A DNA stretch of 64,000 nt, taken from the NCBI RefSeq assembly GCF_001700965.1, contig NZ_CP016756.1, positions 2,284,501-2,348,500 of the forward strand, written 5' to 3'. The stretch comes from Stenotrophomonas nitritireducens. GTDB taxonomy: Bacteria; Pseudomonadota; Gammaproteobacteria; Xanthomonadales; Xanthomonadaceae. Every line of letters begins with the position of its first letter. Within the stretch, counting starts at the first letter, position 1. The translations under genes and the position numbers were made by a program. Under the pieces are notes generated by a model. It saw only the letters and a program-made list of their open reading frames with translations, was not told the origin of the DNA and ran no database searches. This document shows positions 1-10,844 of the stretch, piece by piece.

Positions 1-459
1 GACATTCCGGACGACGTGGCGTTCCTGATCGCCAAGAAGATGCGCTCCAACGTGCGTGACCTGGAAGGTGCACTCAATACACTGACCGCCCGTGCCAACT
101 TCACCGGCCGTGCGATCACCACCGAGTTTGCCCAGGAAACCCTGCGCGATCTGCTGCGTGCCCAGCAGCAGGCGATCAGCATTCCCAACATCCAGAAAAC
201 GGTTGCCGATTACTACGGGCTGCAGATCAAGGATCTGCTGTCCAAGCGCCGCACCCGTTCGCTGGCCCGTCCCCGCCAGGTGGCGATGGCGCTGACCAAA
301 GAGTTGACCGAACACAGCCTGCCGGAAATCGGCGATGCGTTTGCCGGCCGCGACCACACCACGGTGCTGCATGCCTGCCGCCAGATCCGCACCCTGATGG
401 AAACCGACGGCAAGCTGCGCGAGGACTGGGAAAAGCTCATCCGCAAGCTCAGCGAGTAA
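1..459 (+). CDS. dnaA: Chromosomal replication initiator DnaA (3' part only)
   Basis: The reading frame is open from the first base, so this is the C-terminal ~152 residues of DnaA with the 5' part outside the window. The start of the fragment ([13 protein letters not shown]) is the end of the AAA+ ATPase module with the sensor-II helix. The remainder is the DNA-binding domain IV, with the diagnostic DnaA signature [14 protein letters not shown] close to the end. DnaA binds 9-mer boxes (TTATCCACA) and opens the origin. Several such boxes lie in the downstream spacers, and dnaN follows on the same strand, the usual order in proteobacteria. Identification is certain; only the length is truncated by the window edge. 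Confidence 0.98.
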   Translation, partial: DIPDDVAFLIAKKMRSNVRDLEGALNTLTARANFTGRAITTEFAQETLRDLLRAQQQAISIPNIQKTVADYYGLQIKDLLSKRRTRSLARPRQVAMALTKELTEHSLPEIGDAFAGRDHTTVLHACRQIRTLMETDGKLREDWEKLIRKLSE

Positions 460-545
460 GCGCAGCAACATCACCTCAGGAGGCTCTCGTCGGCAATTTG
501 GGCGGGAAATCCATCGGGTAATCGGCGGGGTGGTGAGAAGTTGAG

Positions 546-600
546 CGAATCATGCACCGACGCCACAGCGGCGTCATCGCACAAAACGGTGCATGATTCG
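546..600. repeat. Nested inverted repeat in dnaA-dnaN spacer
   Basis: A perfect 14-bp inverted repeat has arms CGAATCATGCACCG at 546-559 and CGGTGCATGATTCG at 587-600. A second small hairpin (ACGCC-acagc-GGCGT) lies inside at 560-574. There is no T-run, so it does not look like a simple terminator. It sits 20 bp before the first DnaA box of the spacer. It could be a protein-binding site, a cruciform, or a processing hairpin between dnaA and dnaN. Confidence 0.7.
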
Positions 601-620
601 GGGGCAGGCGTTGGAGAAGT

Positions 621-800
621 TGTGGATAAAATTGGCTGGCAGAAACGCCGCAAATTTATCCACAGCTTCACCCACCTGCTCAGTGCCAGTAATACACGGG
701 TTTCAAAGCAAATAAACCCATTTAAAACAAGCGCTTAGCTGTGTTTTAAACCAAATCTGGCTCTACCAGCACCACCAAGCTTTTGATTTAATCCACATCT
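621..800. promoter_or_regulatory. DnaA boxes plus AT-rich stretch in dnaA-dnaN spacer
   Basis: Two perfect DnaA boxes face each other: TGTGGATAA at 621-629 and TTATCCACA at 656-664. They are followed by a strikingly AT-rich stretch (about 690-800) in an otherwise GC-rich region, ending just before dnaN. DnaA boxes next to an AT-rich unwinding region are the hallmarks of a bacterial oriC, and the same sites could autoregulate dnaA/dnaN. Whether this spacer, the dnaN-recF spacer or sequence upstream of dnaA is the active origin cannot be decided here. Confidence 0.6.
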
Positions 801-827
801 TTTAAAAGCATAGGGGCACGAAACCAC

Positions 828-1928
828 ATGCGTTTCACACTGCAGCGCGAAGCCTTTCTCAAGCCGTTGGCCCAGGTCGTCAACGTGGTTGAACGCCGCC
901 AGACTCTGCCGGTTCTGGCTAATTTCCTCGTCCAGGTGCAAGGCGGCCAGCTTTCGCTGACCGGTACCGACCTCGAAGTGGAAATGGTCTCCCGCATCGC
1001 GGTCGAAGATGCCCAGGACGGCGAAACCACGATTCCGGCGCGTAAGTTGTTCGAAATCATCCGTGCCCTGCCCGACGGCAGCCGCATCACGGTTTCGCAG
1101 ACCGGCGACAAGATCACCGTCCAGGCCGGTCGCAGCCGTTTCACCCTGGCTACCCTGCCCGCCAATGACTTCCCGTCGGTGGACGAAGTGGAAGCCACCG
1201 AGCGCGTGGTCGTGCCGGAAGCGGCGCTGAAGGAACTGATCGAACGCACTGCTTTCGCCATGGCGCAGCAGGATGTTCGCTATTACCTCAACGGCCTGCT
1301 GTTCGACCTGCGCGACAGCATCCTGCGTTGCGTGGCCACCGATGGCCATCGCCTGGCACTGTGCGAAACCGCACTGGAAAACGATAACGGCGCAAAGCGT
1401 CAGATCATCGTGCCGCGCAAGGGCGTTACCGAACTGCAGCGTCTGCTGGAAGGCGGCGAGCGTGAGGTTGAGCTGGAAGTGGGTCGCAGCCACGTACGCA
1501 TGAAGCGCGACGATGTCACCTTCACCTCGAAGCTGATCGATGGCCGTTTCCCGGACTACGAAGCGGTGATTCCGATCGGTGCCGACCGCGAAGTGAAGGT
1601 TGAGCGCGAAATCCTGCGCGCCGCCCTGCAGCGTGCCGCCATTCTCTCCAACGAGAAGTATCGCGGCGTTCGCGTCGAAGTGACCCCGGGCCAGCTGAAG
1701 ATCAGCGCGCACAACCCAGAGCAGGAAGAAGCGCAGGAAGAAATCGAAGCCGATACCGTGGTCAGCGACCTGGCCATCGGCTTCAACGTGAACTACCTGC
1801 TCGACGCCCTGTCGGCGCTGCGCGATGAGCACGTTGTCATCCAGCTGCGTGATTCCAACTCCTCGGCACTGGTTCGTGAAGCCAGCAGCGAGAAGTCGCG
1901 TCACGTGGTGATGCCGCTGCGCCTCTGA
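828..1928 (+). CDS. dnaN: DNA polymerase III beta subunit (sliding clamp)
   Basis: A 366-residue protein of exactly the usual length for the bacterial beta clamp, which encircles DNA and tethers polymerase III and other repair and replication factors. The N-terminus (MRFTLQREAFLKPLAQVVNV) and the C-terminal MPLRL ending are characteristic, and the three repeated clamp domains fill the length. The ATG at 828 follows a purine-rich AGGGGC. The gene lies between dnaA and recF on the same strand and is followed by a parS-like site and a rho-independent terminator, so recF is probably expressed from its own promoter. Confidence 0.98.
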   Translation: MRFTLQREAFLKPLAQVVNVVERRQTLPVLANFLVQVQGGQLSLTGTDLEVEMVSRIAVEDAQDGETTIPARKLFEIIRALPDGSRITVSQTGDKITVQAGRSRFTLATLPANDFPSVDEVEATERVVVPEAALKELIERTAFAMAQQDVRYYLNGLLFDLRDSILRCVATDGHRLALCETALENDNGAKRQIIVPRKGVTELQRLLEGGEREVELEVGRSHVRMKRDDVTFTSKLIDGRFPDYEAVIPIGADREVKVEREILRAALQRAAILSNEKYRGVRVEVTPGQLKISAHNPEQEEAQEEIEADTVVSDLAIGFNVNYLLDALSALRDEHVVIQLRDSNSSALVREASSEKSRHVVMPLRL

Positions 1929-1934
1929 CCTGCA

Positions 1935-1950
1935 CGTTCCACGTGGAACA
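1935..1950. other. parS-like ParB-binding site (downstream of dnaN)
   Basis: The 16-mer CGTTCCACGTGGAACA contains the perfect palindrome GTTCCACGTGGAAC, which matches the conserved chromosomal parS core used by ParB for origin segregation. It lies 7 bases after the dnaN stop codon. Confidence 0.8.
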
Positions 1951-1955
1951 CGAAG

Positions 1956-1984
1956 AAGCCCGGCCTGATGCCGGGCTTTTTTGT
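1956..1984 (+). terminator. Rho-independent terminator after dnaN
   Basis: A stem of AGCCCGGC/GCCGGGCT with a short CTGAT loop is followed immediately by a run of T residues. Position and form fit transcription termination for dnaN. Confidence 0.85.
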
Positions 1985-2009
1985 TGCCTGGATTCCGGGA
2001 ACCAATCCA

Positions 2010-2025
2010 GGTTCCACGTGGAACA
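2010..2025. other. parS-like ParB-binding site (dnaN-recF spacer)
   Basis: GGTTCCACGTGGAACA contains the full palindromic core GTTCCACGTGGAAC. It is 75 bp from the site just after dnaN, so the two form a closely spaced pair. Confidence 0.8.
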
Positions 2026-2555
2026 GCGCGATCTCAATCGCTGATTCGCTGGATTCTGGATGTTTGCCCCGGCCTGGGCTGCTGGAAATTCGCCGAGCAA
2101 TGGTGGGACCGCAGTTGATTCCCCTTCTTCAGCCGAATTGGTGAGTTGAGGGGATATCCCCAGTGCGGGGGATTGATCGCGACAGCATGCCTGTCGATTG
2201 CCAAAGCAAGCTGGTTTTTACGATTCAGCGCTCTCGCGTAGGCGGCGCCACTCCGGCTACGTTCTGGCTCGGCTGAGCCAAAGACTCCAGCTCTGGCCTG
2301 CGGCTTGAATACCTGGAGTGAGCCCCTGCCCCACTCCGCTTGCAGCAGATCGGCCAGTTCCGCTGAAGGCTGCATGCGGGACCTGTAGTACGGCTATCCG
2401 CGCAGCGCCAATCGCTTTGATTTACTGAAACTTTCCCGATGCGGCCAAGTGCCGCGTGGCCAGGACAAGGGCCGGCTTTCGATGCGCCACTGATTCCTTG
2501 AAATCCGCGAGCACTTCCCGCCGAGAGGGTAATCAGATTTCAAGAAATCTGCCCC

Positions 2556-2571
2556 TGTTCCACGTGGCGGT
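2556..2571. other. Degenerate parS-like site
   Basis: TGTTCCACGTGGCGGT keeps the left half and centre of the parS palindrome (TGTTCCACGTGG) but loses the right arm. It directly follows one of the AGATTTC palindromes. Confidence 0.45.
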
Positions 2572-2713
2572 ATCCAGGCCAGCAAGGCAGGCAGACGGAG
2601 CGGTTTCGGTCAGCTGCGAATTTCGTGAAATCTGAAACCGGCAGCAGTATCTCCGCCCGCAGATTTCAAGAGATCACAGGGCTTGGTTTTGGCCCTTTCT
2701 GGCTGCCGGTTTT

Positions 2714-2931
2714 CTCAGCTCTATGCTTTAAATCTGAGAATAAATCAAAAGCTTGGTGGTGATGGTAGGAGCAGATTTTATGTAAAACTACCTTAAGTTG
2801 CTGTTTTACATAGCGTTATTAGCCTTGAAACCCCCTGTAGAACTGGCCTTCAAGCCTGTGGATATCTGTGGATAAGAGAGAAGGGTGCTTCAAAGGTCAA
2901 TCTTATCCACAGATTGCCCCACTTATACACA
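2714..2931. promoter_or_regulatory. AT-rich tract with DnaA-box cluster before recF (origin candidate)
   Basis: Positions 2714-2840 are markedly AT-rich compared with the surroundings. They are followed at once by four DnaA-box-like 9-mers: TGTGGATAT at 2857-2865, perfect TGTGGATAA at 2867-2875, perfect TTATCCACA at 2903-2911 and TTATACACA at 2923-2931. An AT-rich element flanked by opposed DnaA boxes is the classical oriC layout. It could alternatively be the regulated promoter region of recF. The spacer 1929-3165 contains no convincing gene. Confidence 0.55.
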
Positions 2932-3035
2932 GGGTTTGTACCCCGTTCTATACATGCGGGAAAAAGACCGCCGATTTCGTGAAATCTGCAGCAGCCCCGC
3001 CCACATCACCTCTCAGATTTGAAGAAATGCGGGGA

Positions 3036-3051
3036 TGTTCCACGTGGCACC
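3036..3051. other. Degenerate parS-like site
   Basis: TGTTCCACGTGGCACC has the left half and centre of the parS palindrome and a mutated right arm. It follows a degenerate AGATTTC palindrome, in the same arrangement as the site at 2556. Confidence 0.45.
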
Positions 3052-3165
3052 TGTTTACCCCGGCAGCTGGCAGTCGACGGAACTGCTCAAACTGGGCGGA
3101 TGCTTTAAGCTGCGCATGGCCAGCCACGGACTGCGTGGCGGCGTCATGCTTTCTTTCGAGCGTCA

Positions 3166-4266
3166 ATGCATATCGTCCGTGTTGCCTTGAGCCGTGTACG
3201 GCGGTTCGATTCGGTGGAGTTGGCTCCCCGCCCCGGCATCAACCTCATTACCGGCGCCAATGGCGCTGGCAAGACCAGCGTGCTCGAAGCCCTGCACCTG
3301 ATGGCGTATGGCCGCAGCTTCCGTGGCCGCGTGCGTGATGGCCTGGTGCAGAAAGGTGCGGAGAATCTGGACGTTTTTGTCGAATGGCAGGAGCGAACGG
3401 GCGCAGAACAAGGCGTTTCAACCCGCCGCGCCGGCCTGCGCCACAGCGGACAGGCCTGGAAAGGCCGGTTGGACGGCGAAGATGTGCTGCAACTGGGCAA
3501 TCTCTGCGCCGCTTTGGCCGTGGTGACTTTTGAACCCGGCAGCCATGCCCTGGTCAGCGGTGGCAGTGAACCCCGTCGGCGCTTCATCGATTGGGGATTG
3601 TTCCACGTGGAACCTGACTTCCTTCCCCTGTGGCGCCGCTATACCCGGGCCCTGAAGCAGCGGAATGCGTTGCTGAAGATGGGAGCCCCCGGGAAACAGC
3701 TCGATGCCTGGGACTGGGAGCTGGCCGAAGCAGGTACTCCGCTTACCTCCAGACGCCAGCACTATCTGGAACGCCTGCAGGATAGAGCCGTGGCGATTGC
3801 CGCCGATCTGGCACCGGGCCTGCAATTGAACAGTTTGGAGCTGCAGCCAGGGTGGCGTCGGCACGAAATGTCGTTGGGTGATGCCCTGTTGCTGGCGCGC
3901 GACCGCGACCGCAGCGCCGGCTATACCTCGGTAGGCCCACACCGCGCAGATTGGAGCGTAGGTTTCACGCAGATTCCGGGACGTGACGCCTTGTCGCGCG
4001 GCCAGGCCAAGCTTACGGCGCTGGCCTGCCTGCTTGGCCAGGCCGATGACTATGCCGCGCAGCGGGGCGAATGGCCGGTCATCGCGCTGGATGATCTGGG
4101 CTCGGAGCTGGATCGCAACCACCAGCAGCGCGTACTGGAGTATCTTGCAGGGACACCTGCGCAGATCTTCATCACCGCCACCGAAACACCGGCCGCTCTT
4201 GAAGCCGATCTGCATCCTGCAGCTGTGTTCCACGTGGAACATGGCGTCATCACTACCGAAAAATGA
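3166..4266 (+). CDS. recF: DNA replication/repair protein RecF
   Basis: A 366-residue SMC-like ATPase that helps load RecA at single-stranded gaps during recombinational repair. The Walker A motif GANGAGKT is at residues 30-37, the ABC-type signature LSRGQAK lies near residue 277 and the Walker B segment VIALDDLGSELD near residue 305. The length is normal for RecF. The start at 3166 gives the canonical N-terminus MHIVRVALSRVRRFD. Two perfect parS-like palindromes lie inside the coding sequence (3599 and 4226), both read as Phe-His-Val-Glu. gyrB follows after about 110 bases. Confidence 0.97.
   Translation: MHIVRVALSRVRRFDSVELAPRPGINLITGANGAGKTSVLEALHLMAYGRSFRGRVRDGLVQKGAENLDVFVEWQERTGAEQGVSTRRAGLRHSGQAWKGRLDGEDVLQLGNLCAALAVVTFEPGSHALVSGGSEPRRRFIDWGLFHVEPDFLPLWRRYTRALKQRNALLKMGAPGKQLDAWDWELAEAGTPLTSRRQHYLERLQDRAVAIAADLAPGLQLNSLELQPGWRRHEMSLGDALLLARDRDRSAGYTSVGPHRADWSVGFTQIPGRDALSRGQAKLTALACLLGQADDYAAQRGEWPVIALDDLGSELDRNHQQRVLEYLAGTPAQIFITATETPAALEADLHPAAVFHVEHGVITTEK
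3599..3614. other. parS-like site inside recF
   Basis: TGTTCCACGTGGAACC is a full match to the parS core and lies within the recF coding sequence, where it encodes FHVE. Confidence 0.8.
4226..4241. other. parS-like site inside recF (perfect 16-bp palindrome)
   Basis: TGTTCCACGTGGAACA is a perfect 16-bp palindrome and the best parS match in the window. It lies near the 3' end of recF and again encodes FHVE. A shortened relative (GTTCCACGGAAC, missing two central bases) lies at 4331-4342 upstream of gyrB. Confidence 0.85.
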
Positions 4267-4295
4267 GCCTTCAGGGCGGAAATCCCCCCGGCAGG

Positions 4296-4301
4296 TATAA
4301 T
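4296..4301 (+). promoter_or_regulatory. Candidate -10 box of the gyrB promoter
   Basis: A perfect TATAAT hexamer lies in the recF-gyrB spacer, 75 bases before the gyrB start. No strong -35 hexamer is seen at ideal spacing (TTCAGG is 20 bases upstream), so the promoter assignment is tentative. Confidence 0.45.
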
Positions 4302-4351
4302 CGGAACGTCATCCCCTATCTCTCATGCCTGTTCCACGGAACGGCGCATGA

Positions 4352-6835
<2,484 letters not shown>

Positions 6836-6855
6836 TCCAGAGCGCAATCGCTCGC

Positions 6856-6879
6856 GTGGGCGCCGGCAACGGCGCCCAC
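6856..6879 (+). terminator. Strong hairpin after gyrB
   Basis: A perfect 9-bp stem GTGGGCGCC/GGCGCCCAC with a GGCAAC loop lies 20 bases after the gyrB stop. It lacks a T-run, so it could be a weak or rho-aided terminator or a 3'-end stabiliser. Confidence 0.5.
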
Positions 6880-6907
6880 ATCTGTCCGTGCCACTCCCAG
6901 GTCCGCG

Positions 6908-7741
6908 ATGTCCAGCCTCCCTGACGTACCGCTTTCCTCGCCGTCTTCGCCCTCATCCACGCCCGGCTCTCCGGTGCTGGGTTTTGGCCTGGATCTGCTG
7001 ATCGGCATTGCCACGCTGCTGTTCCTGAGCGTGCTGGGCGGTTTGGCCTGGGGCTTGTGGCGCGGGGTTGAAGTGGGCATGCAGGCCGCCCGCGACGGTG
7101 CCACGCCCGTTGCGTCCGAGCTGGCCAATGCGCTGGGCGCACCCGGTGCCTTGGCGCAGATGCTGATAGCGCTGTTTTCCACCGGCGGTGCGGCCTTGCT
7201 GCTGTATTTCCTGCGCCGGCGTGCCAGCCCGGCAGAACGCGCACATTCGCATCAGGCTTTGCGCCGCGCTTCCACCTGGGGTTGGATCGCCCTGGTCGCC
7301 GCCGGTGTTTTTCTCGGCAGCAGCTTCATTGGCTGGGTGGCCAAGCAGATGGGCGTGGAACCGGTGCCGACCAACCTGCTGTTGATGCAGCAGGCCTGGG
7401 CGCACTACCCGGTATTCCTGGTCGTTTTTGCGGTGCTGTTGGCACCGGCCTACGAAGAACTGTTGTTCCGCCGCGTGTTGTTCGGGCGGCTATGGGCGGC
7501 TGGCCGCCCGGTGCTGGGCATCGTGCTCAGCAGCATGGCGTTCGCGTTGGTGCATGAAATTCCCGGCACCAGCCCCAACAGCTTCCCGGCGATGCTGCAG
7601 CTGTGGGTGATCTACGGCGGCATGGGTGCCGCTTTCGCCTGGGTTTACCGCAGAACCGGCACCTTGTGGGCGGCGGTAATCGCACATGCGGTGAACAATG
7701 CGATCGCTCTGGCAGCTATGGTGTTGCTGGGCACGCAATAA
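6908..7741 (+). CDS. CPBP-family intramembrane metalloprotease
   Basis: A 277-residue multi-pass membrane protein of the CPBP/Abi (CAAX protease-like) family. The family motifs are visible: a di-glutamate EELLFRR, then FALVHE, and a C-terminal HAVNNAIAL. Together these form the metal-binding active site of Rce1-like intramembrane proteases. Several hydrophobic segments precede them, and the first ~20 residues are a Ser/Pro-rich cytoplasmic tail. Bacterial members have been linked to protein maturation, immunity to bacteriocins or stress, but the substrate here is unknown. It lies between gyrB and an M48 metallopeptidase gene, both on the same strand. Confidence 0.85.
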   Translation: MSSLPDVPLSSPSSPSSTPGSPVLGFGLDLLIGIATLLFLSVLGGLAWGLWRGVEVGMQAARDGATPVASELANALGAPGALAQMLIALFSTGGAALLLYFLRRRASPAERAHSHQALRRASTWGWIALVAAGVFLGSSFIGWVAKQMGVEPVPTNLLLMQQAWAHYPVFLVVFAVLLAPAYEELLFRRVLFGRLWAAGRPVLGIVLSSMAFALVHEIPGTSPNSFPAMLQLWVIYGGMGAAFAWVYRRTGTLWAAVIAHAVNNAIALAAMVLLGTQ

Positions 7742-7814
7742 GATCGCGACGCGCGGTTGACGAAAAATTAAGCAAGACGCTCGCACACTGCAGACCTGAA
7801 TCAGGGGAACCCGG

Positions 7815-8621
7815 ATGAAAGCTTTCGGACTAGCCGTAGTTGCCGCGTTGGTGCTCAGCGCATGTGCCACCACCACCTCCCCTACCGGGCGGCGTCAGGT
7901 TGTAGGCGGGGTTTCCCAGCAGCAACTGGATCAGCTTGGCGCGCAGGCTTTTGCGGAAACCAAGGCCAAGCAGACCCTCAACCGCGACGCCAGGCAGAAC
8001 GCCTATGTGCAGTGCGTGGTCAACGCACTGGTGGCGCAGCTGCCTTCTCAATACCGTGGCGTACGGTGGGAAACCGCCGTTTTCGTCGACAAGGAACCGA
8101 ACGCCTTCGCCCTGCCGGGCGGCAAGGTCGGGGTGAATACCGGCATCTTCAGCGTGGCCAAGAACCAGGATCAGCTGGCGGCGGTGATCGGCCATGAGAT
8201 CGGCCACGTCATCTCGCGCCACCACGAAGAGCGCCTGACCCGCCAGCAAGGCACCCAGCTCGGCCTGGGCATTCTCGGCGCGCTGGCCGGCGCAGCTTAC
8301 GGCGATACCGCCGCCAGCGCGGTCAACCAGTTCGGCGGAATGGGCGCACAGGGCCTGATCCTGTTGCCCGGCTCACGCACGCAGGAAAGTGAGGCTGACG
8401 TGGTGGGGCAACGTCTGATGGCACAAGCCGGGTTTGACCCATCACAAGCGGTGAACTTATGGCAGAACATGATGGCAGCGGGTGGAAACCGTTCTCCCCA
8501 GTGGCTTTCCACCCATCCAGACCCCGCCAACCGCATCCGTGAATTACAGCGAGACACCCCCGCGCTGGAGCCTGTCTATCAGCAGGCGAAGCGCTCCGGT
8601 GTAGTCCCTCGCTGTGGTTAG
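7815..8621 (+). CDS. M48-family zinc metalloprotease, lipoprotein
   Basis: A 268-residue lipoprotein peptidase of the M48 family (LoiP/BepA/YcaL-like). A lipobox LVLSAC places the modified cysteine at residue 17, so the mature protein should be anchored to a periplasmic membrane face. The zinc motif HEIGH is at residues 127-131, with the third ligand probably E193 in ESEADVVG. The family degrades or assists misfolded outer-membrane proteins. The ATG at 7815 follows AGGGGAACCCGG, a good ribosome-binding site. It has its own spacer of about 70 bases after the CPBP gene. The physiological substrate cannot be named from sequence. Confidence 0.9.
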   Translation: MKAFGLAVVAALVLSACATTTSPTGRRQVVGGVSQQQLDQLGAQAFAETKAKQTLNRDARQNAYVQCVVNALVAQLPSQYRGVRWETAVFVDKEPNAFALPGGKVGVNTGIFSVAKNQDQLAAVIGHEIGHVISRHHEERLTRQQGTQLGLGILGALAGAAYGDTAASAVNQFGGMGAQGLILLPGSRTQESEADVVGQRLMAQAGFDPSQAVNLWQNMMAAGGNRSPQWLSTHPDPANRIRELQRDTPALEPVYQQAKRSGVVPRCG

Positions 8622-8752
8622 TTGTAGGGAAATGCTGCAGTACACCATCAGAAGTGATTTCTCCGTCAAATAATTTCTGATACGTTTGTGTGCTCGGTTT
8701 CGTTCCGACAGTTTGAATTTCTACCGCCCCGGCGGCTCCTTCGAGGTGAAAC

Positions 8753-9937
8753 ATGATCTTCCGCAGCCCAAAGCACGCCGTGCTCTCCATCCTCATCGCC
8801 ACTGCATTGGGCGGTGTTGTCGTCGCTGACGCTGCGGCGCAGTCGCGCTCGTCCGAGCGTCGTGGCAACAAGGAAAGCGCCAAGGCTGAGGTGTTGTACC
8901 CGGAAGCGACCCGCGTCGACCCGAAGGGCAAGGCGTCCTCGAAGATGGGCAACAAGCTCAACAAGCTGTTTGCTGCCTACAACAAGCAGGAATATGCGGA
9001 AACCCGCACCTTGGCCGATGAAATCCTGGCCTCGCCCGATGCCAACGATTACGACAAGGCCGTGGCCAACCAGCTGGCATCGCAGGGTGCCTACAACCTG
9101 GACGACAACGCCGCCGCCAAGCAGTACCTGCAGCAGGCGATCGCGCTGAACCAGCTGGACAACAACGGCCACTTCCAGGCGATGTTGATGCTGGCCCAGC
9201 TGCAGCTGCAGGACGAGCAGTATCCGGAAGGCCTGGCCAACCTTGACAAGTACTTCGCCGAGTCCAAGTCGAACAAGCCCGAAGAACTGATCATCAAGGG
9301 CCAGGCGCTGTACCAGACCGAAAAGTACGCCGAGGCGATCCCGGTGCTGAAGGCGGCCATTGCCGCCTCGCCCGAGCCGAAGGACAACTGGAACCAGCTG
9401 TTGATGGCCTCCTACGCCGAAGCCGGCCAGACCGGTGAAGCGGTCAAGGAAGCCGAGGCACTGGTGGCCAAGAACCCGGCCGACAAGAAGGCCCAGCTCA
9501 ACCTGGCCAGCATGTACATGCAGGCCGACCAGATGGACAAGGCTGCCGCAGTGATGGACAAGCTGCGCGCGGCTGGACAGCTCACCGAAGAGCGCGAGTA
9601 CAAGCAGTTGTATTCGATCTACGCCAACACCGAGAACAAGGAACGGGACGTCATTGCGGTGATCAACGAGGGCATGTCGAAGGGCATCCTCAAGCCGGAC
9701 TACCAGACCTATCTGGCGCTGGCCCAGTCGTACTACTACACCGATCAGGTGCCGCAGGCGATTGAAGCCTGGAAGAACGCGGCCCCGCTGTCCAAGGACG
9801 GGGAAACGTATCTGAATCTGGCCCGCGTTTTGCATGCGGAAGGCCGTATCCCCGAAGCGAAGCAGGCTGCGCGTGACGCACTGGCAAAGGGCATCAAAAC
9901 CCCTGCCGATGCAAACAAAATCATCAACCTGAAGTAA
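8753..9937 (+). CDS. Tetratricopeptide-repeat periplasmic protein
   Basis: A 394-residue exported protein with an N-terminal signal peptide (residues 1-30, hydrophobic core ILIATALGGVVVADA ending in AAQ). The remainder is helical and rich in TPR-like units, with repeated A-x-x-Y/L pairs such as ALYQTEKYAEAIPVLKAAI and NLASMYMQADQMDKAAAVM. TPR proteins serve as protein-protein scaffolds. Its position directly before the tonB-exbB-exbD1-exbD2 genes suggests a role linked to TonB energisation or cell-envelope assembly, but this is inference from neighbourhood only. Confidence 0.85.
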   Translation: MIFRSPKHAVLSILIATALGGVVVADAAAQSRSSERRGNKESAKAEVLYPEATRVDPKGKASSKMGNKLNKLFAAYNKQEYAETRTLADEILASPDANDYDKAVANQLASQGAYNLDDNAAAKQYLQQAIALNQLDNNGHFQAMLMLAQLQLQDEQYPEGLANLDKYFAESKSNKPEELIIKGQALYQTEKYAEAIPVLKAAIAASPEPKDNWNQLLMASYAEAGQTGEAVKEAEALVAKNPADKKAQLNLASMYMQADQMDKAAAVMDKLRAAGQLTEEREYKQLYSIYANTENKERDVIAVINEGMSKGILKPDYQTYLALAQSYYYTDQVPQAIEAWKNAAPLSKDGETYLNLARVLHAEGRIPEAKQAARDALAKGIKTPADANKIINLK

Positions 9938-10083
9938 GCAGGAATAACGCCTGAACGGCTGCAATTTTGATGCGCAGCTGGTCAGGATTGGTATAAGCTT
10001 GGAGGTTCCTGCGGTGTCATGCACCGCTGAATCAGGGGTGGTTCCACACACCCGCCCCGACCCCACTAAAGAGTTCTTGGCGC

Positions 10084-10758
<675 letters not shown>

Positions 10759-10844
10759 TCGGCGTGGCGGCTTTGATGGCCGCCACCGGGTCAGGTCAAC
10801 TTTAGCTACACCCTTTAACACCACACACAACAAAGGTAAGCGTC

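Larger units (their letters stand above)
2490..3030. repeat. Family of short palindromes AGATTTC-nn-GAAATCT
   Basis: The dnaN-recF spacer holds a set of related palindromes. The best copy is CAGATTTCAAGAAATCTG at 2534-2551. Others are GAATTTCGTGAAATCT around 2618-2633, CAGATTTCAAGAGATC around 2660-2674, GATTTCGTGAAATC at 2973-2986, a degenerate AGATTTGAAGAAAT at 3015-3028 and a weak copy around 2492-2506. Two of them are followed within about 10 bases by a degenerate parS-like site. No coding frame here is convincing. The spacing and symmetry look like binding sites for a dimeric protein, which cannot be identified from sequence. Confidence 0.6.

Noticed and set aside
735..1904. 389-residue open frame antisense to dnaN
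   Set aside because: Shadow of the unambiguous dnaN gene on the other strand.
2034..2585. Two small minus-strand frames in the dnaN-recF spacer
   Set aside because: They run through parS-like sites and palindromes, have no ribosome-binding site and no recognisable motif.
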